In this document: positions 17,684-25,757 of the stretch, in pieces
Position numbering within the stretch: the stretch's first letter is position 1
How the letters are laid out: each line of letters begins with the position of its first letter
Assembly: GCA_009838765.1 (NCBI GenBank)
Contig: VXQX01000080.1
Location: 1-64,000, forward strand
Length of the DNA: 64,000 bases
Source: Gemmatimonadales bacterium
GTDB taxonomy: Bacteria > Gemmatimonadota > Gemmatimonadetes > Palauibacterales > Palauibacteraceae
Direction of reading: 5' to 3'
The notes under the pieces: model-generated
Database searches by the model: none
Told to the model about the DNA's origin: nothing
Seen by the model: only the letters and a program-made list of their open reading frames with translations
Position numbers and translations under genes: made by a program

Positions 17684-17748
17684 CCTTTCAGATGGGCGCG
17701 GCCTGACTTTCAATCGGTCAACGGGAGACTTTCAATCGGTCACGGACA
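17684..17748. mobile_element. Solitary IS21-like terminal end (remnant)
   Basis: The 16-mer GACTTTCAATCGGTCA occurs at 17705-17720 and again at 17727-17742 (22-bp period), with a weaker third version (gacctttcaga) just before. The tract ends in CGGACA at 17748. Read on the other strand it opens TGTCCGTGACCGATTGAAAG, like insertion sequences of the IS21 group, whose ends start with TG and carry several internal repeats. No transposase gene is present in the window. The family assignment is from memory and is an inference. Confidence 0.4.
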
Positions 17749-17819
17749 CCCCCCCTACAACGTGACCGTGGCGCCGTGTGTCGGATCTAATGGATGACGG
17801 ACGACAGGCGGTGGGTCTC

Positions 17820-18668
17820 ATGAATACACGACAGCGTTTGCCACAACGGATTCAATCTTCCCTTCGGGCGGCCCTCGCGGTGGCCGTTGCGGGCTTCGCG
17901 CCGGCGGCGCTCGGCGCGCAGGCGACACACGCGGGGAGCGTCAACTACCTGCGCTCCGTGCAGTTCGACTTCGAGGTGCCCGAGCGCATGGCGGCGTTGC
18001 GCGACCGCCTCGCGGCGCAGAACACGGCCTCCATGGTTCTCCGCTTTAACCGCGCCCGGTCCATCATGATTCCGGACCCTGCTGCCGAAGCGGCGACGCC
18101 CCGCGGCGGCGCCCGCGACCCGGACCGGATGGACCGCCGCGCCCTCGGGATGGCGATGCGGCTCAGAATGGGATCGGCTTCCCGCAGTGATCAGGAGGAT
18201 GTGGTTCAGGCCTATATGGACTTCGGGAGCGGCGCGATGACAGAGACCCGCGACTTCATGGGGCGCACATTCCTGATCTCCGGAGACCAGCCTGCGTATG
18301 CGTGGAAGCTTGGAACCGATCAGCGTGAGTTCCTCGGTTACATGGTGCAGCAGGCGACGGCCGTCCACGACGGATCGGAGATCGAAGCCTGGTTCACGCC
18401 CCAGATCCCGGTGCAGGCGGGGCCGGGCCAGTACGGCGGGCTGCCCGGTCTCATCCTCGTGCTCTCCGTTGACGGCGGGAAGCTGCTCTACTCGGCGACC
18501 GAGGTGAACCCCGAAGATCCCGGCGACATCGCGATCGCGCCTCCGACGGACGGGGAGATGGTCACGCGCGGGGAGTACGAGGCCCTCGTGGCGGAGAAGC
18601 TCGAGGAAATCCGGGCCACGCGCGGGGCCGGCAACCGGCGCCGTCCCTTCGACGGGGGGCTCCGATGA
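17820..18668 (+). CDS. GLPGLI family secreted protein
   Basis: 282 residues. The ATG at 17820 gives a signal peptide (R-I-Q-S-S-L-R-A-A-L-A-V-A-V-A-G-F-A-P, cleaved near L-G-A-Q). The diagnostic family motif is present near residue 207: Q-Y-G-G-L-P-G-L-I-L-V-L-S-V-D-G-G. Upstream of it is the usual A-W-F-T-P-Q-I-P-V-x-x-G-P block. GLPGLI proteins are periplasmic or outer-membrane-associated proteins of unknown role, nearly always encoded next to an outer-membrane beta-barrel with a CarboxypepD_reg domain. Here that partner follows with an ATGA overlap. The C-terminus is basic and low in complexity (G-N-R-R-R-P). Confidence 0.82.
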   Translation: MNTRQRLPQRIQSSLRAALAVAVAGFAPAALGAQATHAGSVNYLRSVQFDFEVPERMAALRDRLAAQNTASMVLRFNRARSIMIPDPAAEAATPRGGARDPDRMDRRALGMAMRLRMGSASRSDQEDVVQAYMDFGSGAMTETRDFMGRTFLISGDQPAYAWKLGTDQREFLGYMVQQATAVHDGSEIEAWFTPQIPVQAGPGQYGGLPGLILVLSVDGGKLLYSATEVNPEDPGDIAIAPPTDGEMVTRGEYEALVAEKLEEIRATRGAGNRRRPFDGGLR

Positions 18669-21550
18669 GGCGGCCCGCGGAGTTGGGTTCGACCCCGGCG
18701 TTCCGGTCGCGGTCGGCGCGGATTCCGACGCTGCTGGCGGCGGGGCTCGTGTTCGTGGCCCTTTCTCCCTCTCCAATCAAGGCCCAGGCCGAGCACACCG
18801 TGAGCGGCGTGATCGCCGACACGGACGGCGCGGGGCTTGGCGGCGCCATGGTCGTGGCGCTGGCGAAGCCCGATTCGATCCTCACCCGCTTCACGACCTC
18901 CAGCGGCGACGGCGTCTTCGCCCTCGGAGATCTCGGACCCGGCGAGTACATCCTGCAGATCACCCTGCTCGGGTACGGCACGGTGCGGCAGGACCTCTCC
19001 CTCGCCGGCGAGGACGTGAACGTCGGCACCATCAACCTCCAGGTGATGGCGGTGGAGGTGGACCCGCTCGTCGTCACCCTCGACCACGTCCCCTTCCTGA
19101 ACCGTCGGGACACCCTCGGCTACAACGCGCTCGCCTTCCGGACGCGGCCCAACGCGACGGTGGAGGACCTCCTCCGGCAGCTTCCGGGGATCGAAGTCGA
19201 GACCGATGGATCGATCACGGCGCAGGGCGAAGAGGTCGAGAACGTGCTCGTCGACGGGAGGGAGTTCTTCGGGGGCGACCCCACGATGGCGACCCAGAAC
19301 CTGCCGGCCGAAGCCGTGGACCGCGTGGAGGTCTACGACAAGGAATCGGACATGGCCGAGTTCACGGGCATCGCCGACGGCGAGGAAGAGAGAACGATCA
19401 ACCTGGAACTCAAGGAAGAGGCGCGGTCGGGGTACTTCGGCCGTACGTCCGGCGGGCTCGGGGCGGATGTCGACAACGCGTCCTCGGCGCCCGGATTCGG
19501 CGAGTCGGTGGCCGCGCGGCGGCTCGGCGGCGGCGAATCCGGGACGGTGGCCGGCGGGATTCCGTACGCGGGCGCCGTGTCGGTCAACCGCTTTTCGCCC
19601 ACCACGCAGCTTGCCCTCCTCGGGAGCGCGAACAACGTGAACCAGGCCGGGTTCGGGTGGGGCGACGCCATGTCGTTCGGCGGACGGGATTTCGGCCGCG
19701 GCGGCGGCGACGACGACGGGCTGACCGAGACCCGCATGCTGGCGCTAAACGCCAACCACGACTTCGGCGGGAACGACGACAACTGGATCCGGACGAGTTA
19801 CCGCCTCAGCATGCTCGACAACTTCCAGAACGAGACGCGCAGGCAGGAGCAACTCCTCGGCACGAGCGCCTCCTCCCTCGTCGATCGGGCCACGCGGACG
19901 GACACCGAGAACTCGAACCATCGGGTCAACCTGAACTCCCAGTTCACGCTCTCCGAGGGCCACGAACTGCGGCTTCGCGGAAATCTCAACGCCCGCACCT
20001 CCCTCCTCGACCGCGTCGACTTCCAGGACACGCGCTCGGGCACCGGGCAGTTTCTCACGGCTGCCGCGACGAACTACGACGTGGACGGAGACGACCTGGG
20101 CGGCGATGCCCGGCTCACGTGGCGCAAGCGGTTGGACGACAGCGGGCGGAGTCTCTTTGCGGAGGCCCGGGTGAACCTCAGCGACTCCGACCGCCTCACG
20201 AACCTCGCTTCGTCGATCGAAGGCAACGTGGAGAACCCGCGCGCCCCGGCCGGTGACGTGCTCCAGGAACAGACGAATCTCGGCCAGACGCTGACACACT
20301 CCGTCCGGCTGTCCATGACGCAGCCCATGCCGTGGGAATCGATGCTCGAGGTCTACGGTGAGCGGAGCGCGACCGCCGAGGACGAGAACCAGTCGGTGTT
20401 CGACATCGGGCCTGACGGCCGGACATTGAACCCCCTGCTCACCTCGGGATTCGAGCGAACCTACAGCTATCTGCGCGGGGGGTTCCGGTTCAACCGCACG
20501 AGCGAGGCCGGACGGCTCGTGCTCGGACTGCGTCTGCAGGGCTCGAACCTCGAAGGGACGATCCTCGACCGGCGCGAGGAGATCGCCAACGGGTACACGC
20601 ACGTGCTGCCCAACGCCGAGTACCGGATGCAGCTCGACGATGCGCGCACGCTGCAGTTCCGGTACTCAACGGCGACGCGCGAACCGCGGATGGCGGATCT
20701 CCAACCCTTCGTCGACAACCGCGATCCGCTGCGGATCCGGGTGGGGAACCCGGACCTGCAGCCCGAATATACGCACCGCCTGCGGACGGAATACCGCTTC
20801 TTCGACATGTTCAGCTTCGTCAACCTGTTCACGTGGGCGAACGTCAGCGTCACGACGAACGACATCGCCCAGTCCCGAACGGTGACGCAGCGGGGGCTCC
20901 AGACGATCTCGCCCGTGAATCTCGGGAGCGCATGGTCGGCGAACGGCGGCGCGAGCTTCGGGACGCCGCTACGCTGGATGGGCGGGCAGGTGGATCTGAA
21001 CTACAACCTGGGCTACTCGAGTTCGAACGAGTTCGTGAACCAGGTCGAGAACCGAAGCCGGTCGCTGAATCACACATTCGGGATCGAACTCGAGAACCGC
21101 GCCAAGGAGGACTACGACGTGCGCGGCGGCGCCAAGCTGACGCTGAGCGACGTCAGCTATTCCCTGAACGAGGAGTTGAACGAGGACTACGTCAACTCCA
21201 CGCTGTACGGGAGCGCCGACTTCTACCTCGGCGCCTGGACGCTGGGCACGGAGTTGCAGTGGCGGCTCTACGACCAGGACCTGTTCGGCCCGGGGCGGAA
21301 CGTCGCACTGTGGGAAGCTTCGCTGCAGCGCCGCATCCTCAACGACCGGGCCGAGATCCGGCTGGTGGCGTTCGACCTTCTGGGCCAGAATCAGGGGGTG
21401 ACGTACACGAACTCGCCCGGCTTCATCCAGGAGCGCCGGGTCGAGTCGCTCACGCAGTACGTGATGCTGAACTTCACCTGGTATCTCGGGAACCGCTCGA
21501 TGGCCAGCGGGGGCGGCCGGAGTCGCGGCGGGGACCGGTTCCGCAAGTAG
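18665..21550 (+). CDS. Outer-membrane beta-barrel protein with CarboxypepD_reg domain (GLPGLI partner)
   Basis: 961 residues. A signal peptide covers about residues 1-41 (…P-S-P-I-K-A-Q). It is followed by a CarboxypepD_reg domain (H-T-V-S-G-V-I-A-D-T-D-G-A near 45-57 to about 125), then a plug-like region (V-E-D-L-L-R-Q-L-P-G-I-E-V near 165 and V-L-V-D-G-R-E-F-F-G-G-D-P near 195), then a long barrel. The last residues are basic and low-complexity (S-G-G-G-R-S-R-G-G-D-R-F-R-K), unlike the aromatic ending of classic TonB receptors. It resembles the OMP_b-brl_3 group and overlaps the GLPGLI gene by ATGA, so the two are probably one export or uptake unit. The substrate is unknown. Confidence 0.85.
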   Translation: MRRPAELGSTPAFRSRSARIPTLLAAGLVFVALSPSPIKAQAEHTVSGVIADTDGAGLGGAMVVALAKPDSILTRFTTSSGDGVFALGDLGPGEYILQITLLGYGTVRQDLSLAGEDVNVGTINLQVMAVEVDPLVVTLDHVPFLNRRDTLGYNALAFRTRPNATVEDLLRQLPGIEVETDGSITAQGEEVENVLVDGREFFGGDPTMATQNLPAEAVDRVEVYDKESDMAEFTGIADGEEERTINLELKEEARSGYFGRTSGGLGADVDNASSAPGFGESVAARRLGGGESGTVAGGIPYAGAVSVNRFSPTTQLALLGSANNVNQAGFGWGDAMSFGGRDFGRGGGDDDGLTETRMLALNANHDFGGNDDNWIRTSYRLSMLDNFQNETRRQEQLLGTSASSLVDRATRTDTENSNHRVNLNSQFTLSEGHELRLRGNLNARTSLLDRVDFQDTRSGTGQFLTAAATNYDVDGDDLGGDARLTWRKRLDDSGRSLFAEARVNLSDSDRLTNLASSIEGNVENPRAPAGDVLQEQTNLGQTLTHSVRLSMTQPMPWESMLEVYGERSATAEDENQSVFDIGPDGRTLNPLLTSGFERTYSYLRGGFRFNRTSEAGRLVLGLRLQGSNLEGTILDRREEIANGYTHVLPNAEYRMQLDDARTLQFRYSTATREPRMADLQPFVDNRDPLRIRVGNPDLQPEYTHRLRTEYRFFDMFSFVNLFTWANVSVTTNDIAQSRTVTQRGLQTISPVNLGSAWSANGGASFGTPLRWMGGQVDLNYNLGYSSSNEFVNQVENRSRSLNHTFGIELENRAKEDYDVRGGAKLTLSDVSYSLNEELNEDYVNSTLYGSADFYLGAWTLGTELQWRLYDQDLFGPGRNVALWEASLQRRILNDRAEIRLVAFDLLGQNQGVTYTNSPGFIQERRVESLTQYVMLNFTWYLGNRSMASGGGRSRGGDRFRK

Positions 21551-21575
21551 GCCGCCGGCACAGCGCGAGGTCGTC

Positions 21576-22661
21576 ATGACCGGACCGACAGGCGGGCGCG
21601 TCGTCTCGCTGGACGCGTTCCGGGGATTGACGATCGCGGCGATGATCCTCGTCAACAACCCCGGCAGCTGGGCCTACGTCTACGCGCCCCTGGCCCACGC
21701 GCAGTGGCACGGGTGGACTCCGACCGACCTCATCTTCCCCTACTTCCTCTTCATCGTCGGCGTCGCCATCCCCTTCTCCTTCTCGCGCCGCCTCGCCGAG
21801 GGCATCGGACGGCGTCGGCTGTTCCGGCACGTGGTGCGGAGGTCGCTCATCCTCATCGGGCTTGGCCTCGCGATGCGGGCGGTCCCCGACTTCGACGTCC
21901 TCGACATGCGCCTCTACGGCGTGCTGCAGCGGATCGGACTCGTCTATGGCGCGGCGGCCGGGCTCTACCTGTGGGGGTCCGTGCGCGTGCGGTGGATCGC
22001 GGTGGGAGTGCTCCTCTTCGGGTACTGGATCCTCGTTGCGGGGGACCTGACGCCGGACGGGAACCTCGGGGCCCGGATCGACCGGTTCCTCATGGGAGAC
22101 CGGCTGTGGCAGGGGACGTGGGATCCGGAGGGACTTCTCTCGACGCTGCCAGCCATCGGGACGTGTCTCCTCGGGATCTTCTGCGGCGAGTGGCTGCGGT
22201 CGGACCGCTCGGGCGGCGAGATCTCGCGCGGAATGTGGGTCGCCGGCGCCTGGCTCGTCGTGCTGGGATTCCTGTGGGACACGGTGTTCCCGATCAACAA
22301 GAACCTGTGGTCGAGTTCCTACGTCGTCTTCACCGCCGGGACGGCGCTCCTCCTGTTCGGCGCCATGTACTGGCTCATCGACGTGAAGCGGCTGCGCCGG
22401 GCGTGGGTGGCGCCATTGGTCGTGTACGGGATGAACTCGATCGCCGTGTTCGTGGCCTCCGGCATGCTCGCCAAGAGTCTCGTCCGGATTCGGGTCGGGG
22501 GCGACGGGGGCATGCCGCTGAGCGCGTGGCTGTACGAGAATGCGTTCCGGTCGTGGGCGGGCGACTACGGCGGGTCGCTGGCCATGGCATGGGCCCAGGT
22601 CGTCTTCTGGCTCGGCGTCATGTGGCTCCTACACCGGCGCGGCACCTACCTCAAGATCTGA
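21576..22661 (+). CDS. Heparan-alpha-glucosaminide N-acetyltransferase-like membrane acyltransferase (DUF5009/COG4299)
   Basis: 361 residues with about ten membrane helices. It opens with the family hallmark R-V-V-S-L-D-A-F-R-G-L-T-I-A-A-M-I-L-V-N-N-P-G, followed by H-A-x-W-H-G-W-T-P-T-D-L-I-F-P-Y-F-L-F-I-V-G, in which the His is the presumed acetyl-carrying residue in human HGSNAT. The bacterial relatives probably acetylate periplasmic amino sugars using cytoplasmic acetyl-CoA. It follows the GLPGLI/OMP pair by 25 bp in the same direction and may be cotranscribed. Family placement is strong; the substrate is unknown. Confidence 0.87.
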   Translation: MTGPTGGRVVSLDAFRGLTIAAMILVNNPGSWAYVYAPLAHAQWHGWTPTDLIFPYFLFIVGVAIPFSFSRRLAEGIGRRRLFRHVVRRSLILIGLGLAMRAVPDFDVLDMRLYGVLQRIGLVYGAAAGLYLWGSVRVRWIAVGVLLFGYWILVAGDLTPDGNLGARIDRFLMGDRLWQGTWDPEGLLSTLPAIGTCLLGIFCGEWLRSDRSGGEISRGMWVAGAWLVVLGFLWDTVFPINKNLWSSSYVVFTAGTALLLFGAMYWLIDVKRLRRAWVAPLVVYGMNSIAVFVASGMLAKSLVRIRVGGDGGMPLSAWLYENAFRSWAGDYGGSLAMAWAQVVFWLGVMWLLHRRGTYLKI

Positions 22662-22682
22662 CCGGACGAGGATCTGATCTGC

Positions 22683-22704
22683 GCGGGAGAGTCTATGCTC
22701 CCGC
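22683..22704. terminator. Hairpin between convergent genes
   Basis: GCGGGAG pairs with CTCCCGC across an 8-nt loop, in the gap between the convergent acyltransferase and molybdenum-hydroxylase genes and running into the last codons of the latter. There is no T-tract. It could end transcription from both sides; this is weak evidence. Confidence 0.35.
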
Positions 22705-25140
22705 CGCCGCGAGTTCCTCCAGCACGCGCTCGGGGCGCAAGGGGATGCGGCGCATGCGGACACCCGTCGCATCGTAAATCGCGTTTGCGATCGCCGCGGG
22801 GACGGTGCGGTGCGAGGGCTCGCCCGCCCCGTAGTGCGGCAGGTCCGGGCGATCCGGGTTCGGGTCGCCGTTCACGATCACGACGTCGATCTGCTCGGGC
22901 GCGTCCCGATGCGTGATCGTCGGGTGCGTGCGCCAGTCGACGCTCGTCACCCTCTCGCCGTCGAACTGCACCTCCTCGTACAGGGTCCGGCTGATCCCGT
23001 GCAGGAGGTTGCCCTGGATCGTGTTCTCGAGGCCGTCGGGGTTGATCACGAGGCCGCAGTCGTGCGCGCACACCATGCGCCTGACCCACACCCGCCCGCT
23101 CTCCCGGTCGACCTCGACCTCGGCGATCGTGGCGACGGCCGTCTGTACTCGGTACGCGTAGGAGATTCCGCGTCCGGTGAGGATCCGCCCGCTCCCCGGC
23201 GCGCGGGGCGAGGGTCGCGGATCCCAGCCGAACGCCTCGGCCGCCGCCTCAACGACGGCGATGGAGCGAGCCCGGCGGAAGGTCGCGTCGTCCTCCGTCG
23301 TCCCGCGCAGGAGACGGAGACGGAACTCGACCGGATCCGCGTTCGCGGCCGCCGCCATCTCGTCGATGAACGACTCCCCGGCGAAGGTCGTCTGCGGACC
23401 GTTGGGGTCGCGCAGGTTGCCGGTGCGGAGCGGCGTCTCGAACGCGAGCGGGAAGCGGACGGCCCGCGTCTCCTCCCGACGGTTCGGGATATGGTACATC
23501 TCGTCCGGGCCCCGGCCGCCGCCGGGGGACGGCTGCTCGGGCCGGATCCCCATGAGCTGGGCGATGAGCACGGTGTCCGCCTGGTTGTACCCGACGTGCG
23601 CATAGTTCGCGATGCGGGCCCGGTAGTCGAGCGCGACCACGTTGCCGGCGTCGTCCAGCCCGCCGCGCAGATCGATGGCGAAGGCGGGGCCCTTCGTGTC
23701 CCACGCCGTCTCCTCGTGCCGCATCCACTGCACCCGGACGGGACGGCCCAGTTCCCGCGCCAGGTAGGCCGCCTCGAAACCCGCGTCGTCCGCCGCCGTG
23801 CGCCCGTAGAGCTGCGGACCCTCCATCCAGATCACCCGCACCCGCGCCGGCGGCATGCCGAGGAACTCGGCGATTCCCGTGCGGTGGCTGTAGGGCTTCA
23901 TGTCGTTCGTGTAGACCGTCATCTGTCCGTCAGACGGGTCGGCCACGGCGTGGGCGGGCCCGATCGCGGTGTGCCCCTGGAAGGGGATGTCGTAGCCGGC
24001 TTCGACCACCGTCGCCGCGCTTGCCAGCGCCGCGTCGGGGTCCCCTTCCGCGCGGGGGCGGGGAGATGTTCCGGTTCCCGCGCCAACCGGGGTCGCTCCG
24101 CGCATGTATTCGAAGAGGTCCTCGGAGGACGGGAAGGGCGCCGTCTCCGACTTCTCCCACTCGAGGGCGAGGCTCTCCGCCGCCCGGATCGCCTGTTCCT
24201 CCCGCTCGCAGACGACCGCGACGTAGTTCCCCTCCCGGACGACGCGGATGAAGCCGGGGATGTCGCGGACGGAGGATTCGTCGACCGAGGCGAGCCGCGC
24301 GCCGGCGAAGGGCGGCCGCACGTTCCGCGCGTGAACCATGCCGGGGAGCTGCACGTCGACCGCCCACTCGAGCGACCCGTCGACCTTGGCCGGGATGTCG
24401 TACCGGGGGAGCGACCGGCCGACGACCCTCAGCTCCTGAACCGACTTGATCGGCGCGAGACCGGTGGTCTCGTTGACGTTCCGTCCCGTGAGGGCGACGT
24501 CGAAACGCCGCCCGCCGATCAGGTCGCCGTAGGTCGCCGCGCGGGCGGGGTCGGCGGCGACGGAGACGACCCCCTCGCTGACGGTGAGTTCGTCGGCGGG
24601 AACGTCAAAGCGCTCGGAAGCCAGCTCCAGCAGGACCCGCCGCGCTTCGGCCGCGACCCGCCGCGCCGGCAGCGCGTCGCGTTCGATGGCGTCCGACCCG
24701 CCCGATCCGCCCTGGTCCACCGTCATGTCGGTGCGGCCCATGACGAGCGTGGCCCGGTCGTAGGCGAGGTCGAGTTCGTCGCACATCATCTGGCGCATGG
24801 CGGTCCCCGTGCCCTGCCCGCCGTCCGTCTTGCCGACGTAGAAGGTGGCCGAGCCGTCCTCGTGCACGACGAGCCAGGAGTCGAGCTGGAGATAATCCGG
24901 GTCCGGGTACGAGTTCGTCTCACCGGGGTCGCCGGAGCCGTTCGGGCCGAGCCCCGCCACGCCGATCCCGCGCCCGCCGCCGGAGCCCGCACTGCTGAAG
25001 CCCACACTGCTGAAGCCCACACTGCTGAAGCCGAGGACGAAGAGCCCCGAGGTCTTCAGGAAGTCGCGGCGGGAAGTGCCCCCCTCCCACCGGGCGAGCG
25101 CGTCGTCGAGCCTCGGCGACAACTCCGCCGCGCGCTTCAC
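22693..25140 (-). CDS. Molybdopterin-binding large subunit of an exported xanthine-dehydrogenase family (IorB-like) oxidoreductase
   Basis: 815 residues from a GTG that overlaps the small-subunit stop (GTGA). The N-terminus has a Tat leader (T-S-R-R-D-F-L-K-T-S-G) with an odd repeated core G-F-S-S-V/G-F-S-S-V/G-F-S-S-A. The rest is the molybdenum-cofactor subunit, with G-G-Q-G-T-G-T-A-M-R-Q-M near residue 110, M-E-G-P-Q-L-Y-G-R-T-A-A-D-D in the middle, and the catalytic Glu in the late G-A-G-E-P-S motif. Together with the [2Fe-2S] subunit it would hydroxylate an aromatic heterocycle or oxidise an aldehyde in the periplasm. No FAD subunit or cytochrome gene is adjacent, which fits the isoquinoline 1-oxidoreductase type more than xanthine dehydrogenase. 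Confidence 0.88.
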   Translation of the reverse strand: MKRAAELSPRLDDALARWEGGTSRRDFLKTSGLFVLGFSSVGFSSVGFSSAGSGGGRGIGVAGLGPNGSGDPGETNSYPDPDYLQLDSWLVVHEDGSATFYVGKTDGGQGTGTAMRQMMCDELDLAYDRATLVMGRTDMTVDQGGSGGSDAIERDALPARRVAAEARRVLLELASERFDVPADELTVSEGVVSVAADPARAATYGDLIGGRRFDVALTGRNVNETTGLAPIKSVQELRVVGRSLPRYDIPAKVDGSLEWAVDVQLPGMVHARNVRPPFAGARLASVDESSVRDIPGFIRVVREGNYVAVVCEREEQAIRAAESLALEWEKSETAPFPSSEDLFEYMRGATPVGAGTGTSPRPRAEGDPDAALASAATVVEAGYDIPFQGHTAIGPAHAVADPSDGQMTVYTNDMKPYSHRTGIAEFLGMPPARVRVIWMEGPQLYGRTAADDAGFEAAYLARELGRPVRVQWMRHEETAWDTKGPAFAIDLRGGLDDAGNVVALDYRARIANYAHVGYNQADTVLIAQLMGIRPEQPSPGGGRGPDEMYHIPNRREETRAVRFPLAFETPLRTGNLRDPNGPQTTFAGESFIDEMAAAANADPVEFRLRLLRGTTEDDATFRRARSIAVVEAAAEAFGWDPRPSPRAPGSGRILTGRGISYAYRVQTAVATIAEVEVDRESGRVWVRRMVCAHDCGLVINPDGLENTIQGNLLHGISRTLYEEVQFDGERVTSVDWRTHPTITHRDAPEQIDVVIVNGDPNPDRPDLPHYGAGEPSHRTVPAAIANAIYDATGVRMRRIPLRPERVLEELAAAGA
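24991..25032. repeat. 15-bp tandem repeat inside the Tat leader coding region
   Basis: The unit actgctgaagcccac is repeated 2.8 times (24991-25005, 25006-25020, 25021-25032). On the coding strand each unit gives Gly-Phe-Ser-Ser-Val, so copy-number changes keep the frame and alter only the hydrophobic core length of the signal peptide. Confidence 0.9.
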
Positions 25141-25676
25141 CGGTCCACCTCCCCAGCGGCCGCACCAGCGCCGTTGACGCCACCGGCCCCATTGGGGTCG
25201 GCCCCGCCGCCCCCGTTCGCGATCGCCTCCGAGGCGCGCTTCACGGCGGACTGGACCCGGTAGTACGTCATGCAGCGGCAGAGGGCGCCGTTCATCCCCT
25301 GCCGGATCTCTTCGTCGCTCGGGTCCGGGTTGCGGTCGAGGAGCGCCTTGGCGGTGAGAATCTGGCCGTTCTGGCAGTACCCGCACTGCGGCACCTGCTC
25401 GTCGATCCACGCCTGCTGCACGGGGTCCAGCTCGCCGGCGGCCGACAGCCCCTCGAGCGTGGTGATCTCCCCCTCGGCGCGGGACACCGGGCGCATGCAC
25501 GAGCGGATCGCGCGGCCGTCCATGAGGACCGTACACGTCCCGCACTGGCCGAGGCCGCAGCCGAACCTGGGCCCGCGAAGTCCGAGATCGTTCCGGAGGA
25601 CGTAGAGCAGAGGCGTCGAGGGTTCCACGTCCAGTGAATGCCTCTCGCCGTTGACCCTCAGCGTGACTTCGCTCAT
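25137..25676 (-). CDS. [2Fe-2S] small subunit of the molybdenum hydroxylase (IorA/CoxS-like)
   Basis: 179 residues. The N-terminal plant-type ferredoxin domain has C-G-L-G-Q-C-G-T-C near 40-48 with a fourth Cys at about 61 (S-C-M-R-P). The C-terminal helical domain binds a second cluster through C-G-Y-C (about 98-101) and C-R-C (about 133-135). Both clusters are complete. After about residue 150 the tail is a Gly/Ala/Asn-rich low-complexity stretch, longer than usual. It passes electrons from the Mo subunit, whose GTG overlaps this stop. It has no leader of its own, so it would be carried out by the Tat leader of its partner, as known for this enzyme class. Confidence 0.9.
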   Translation of the reverse strand: MSEVTLRVNGERHSLDVEPSTPLLYVLRNDLGLRGPRFGCGLGQCGTCTVLMDGRAIRSCMRPVSRAEGEITTLEGLSAAGELDPVQQAWIDEQVPQCGYCQNGQILTAKALLDRNPDPSDEEIRQGMNGALCRCMTYYRVQSAVKRASEAIANGGGGADPNGAGGVNGAGAAAGEVDR

Positions 25677-25757
25677 CGAATCACTCCCTTCTTCGACCTC
25701 GGCGACCGCTGCCCCGAACTCCGCGCCGACCCCCGTGCCGACCCCCGCGACCGCAGC

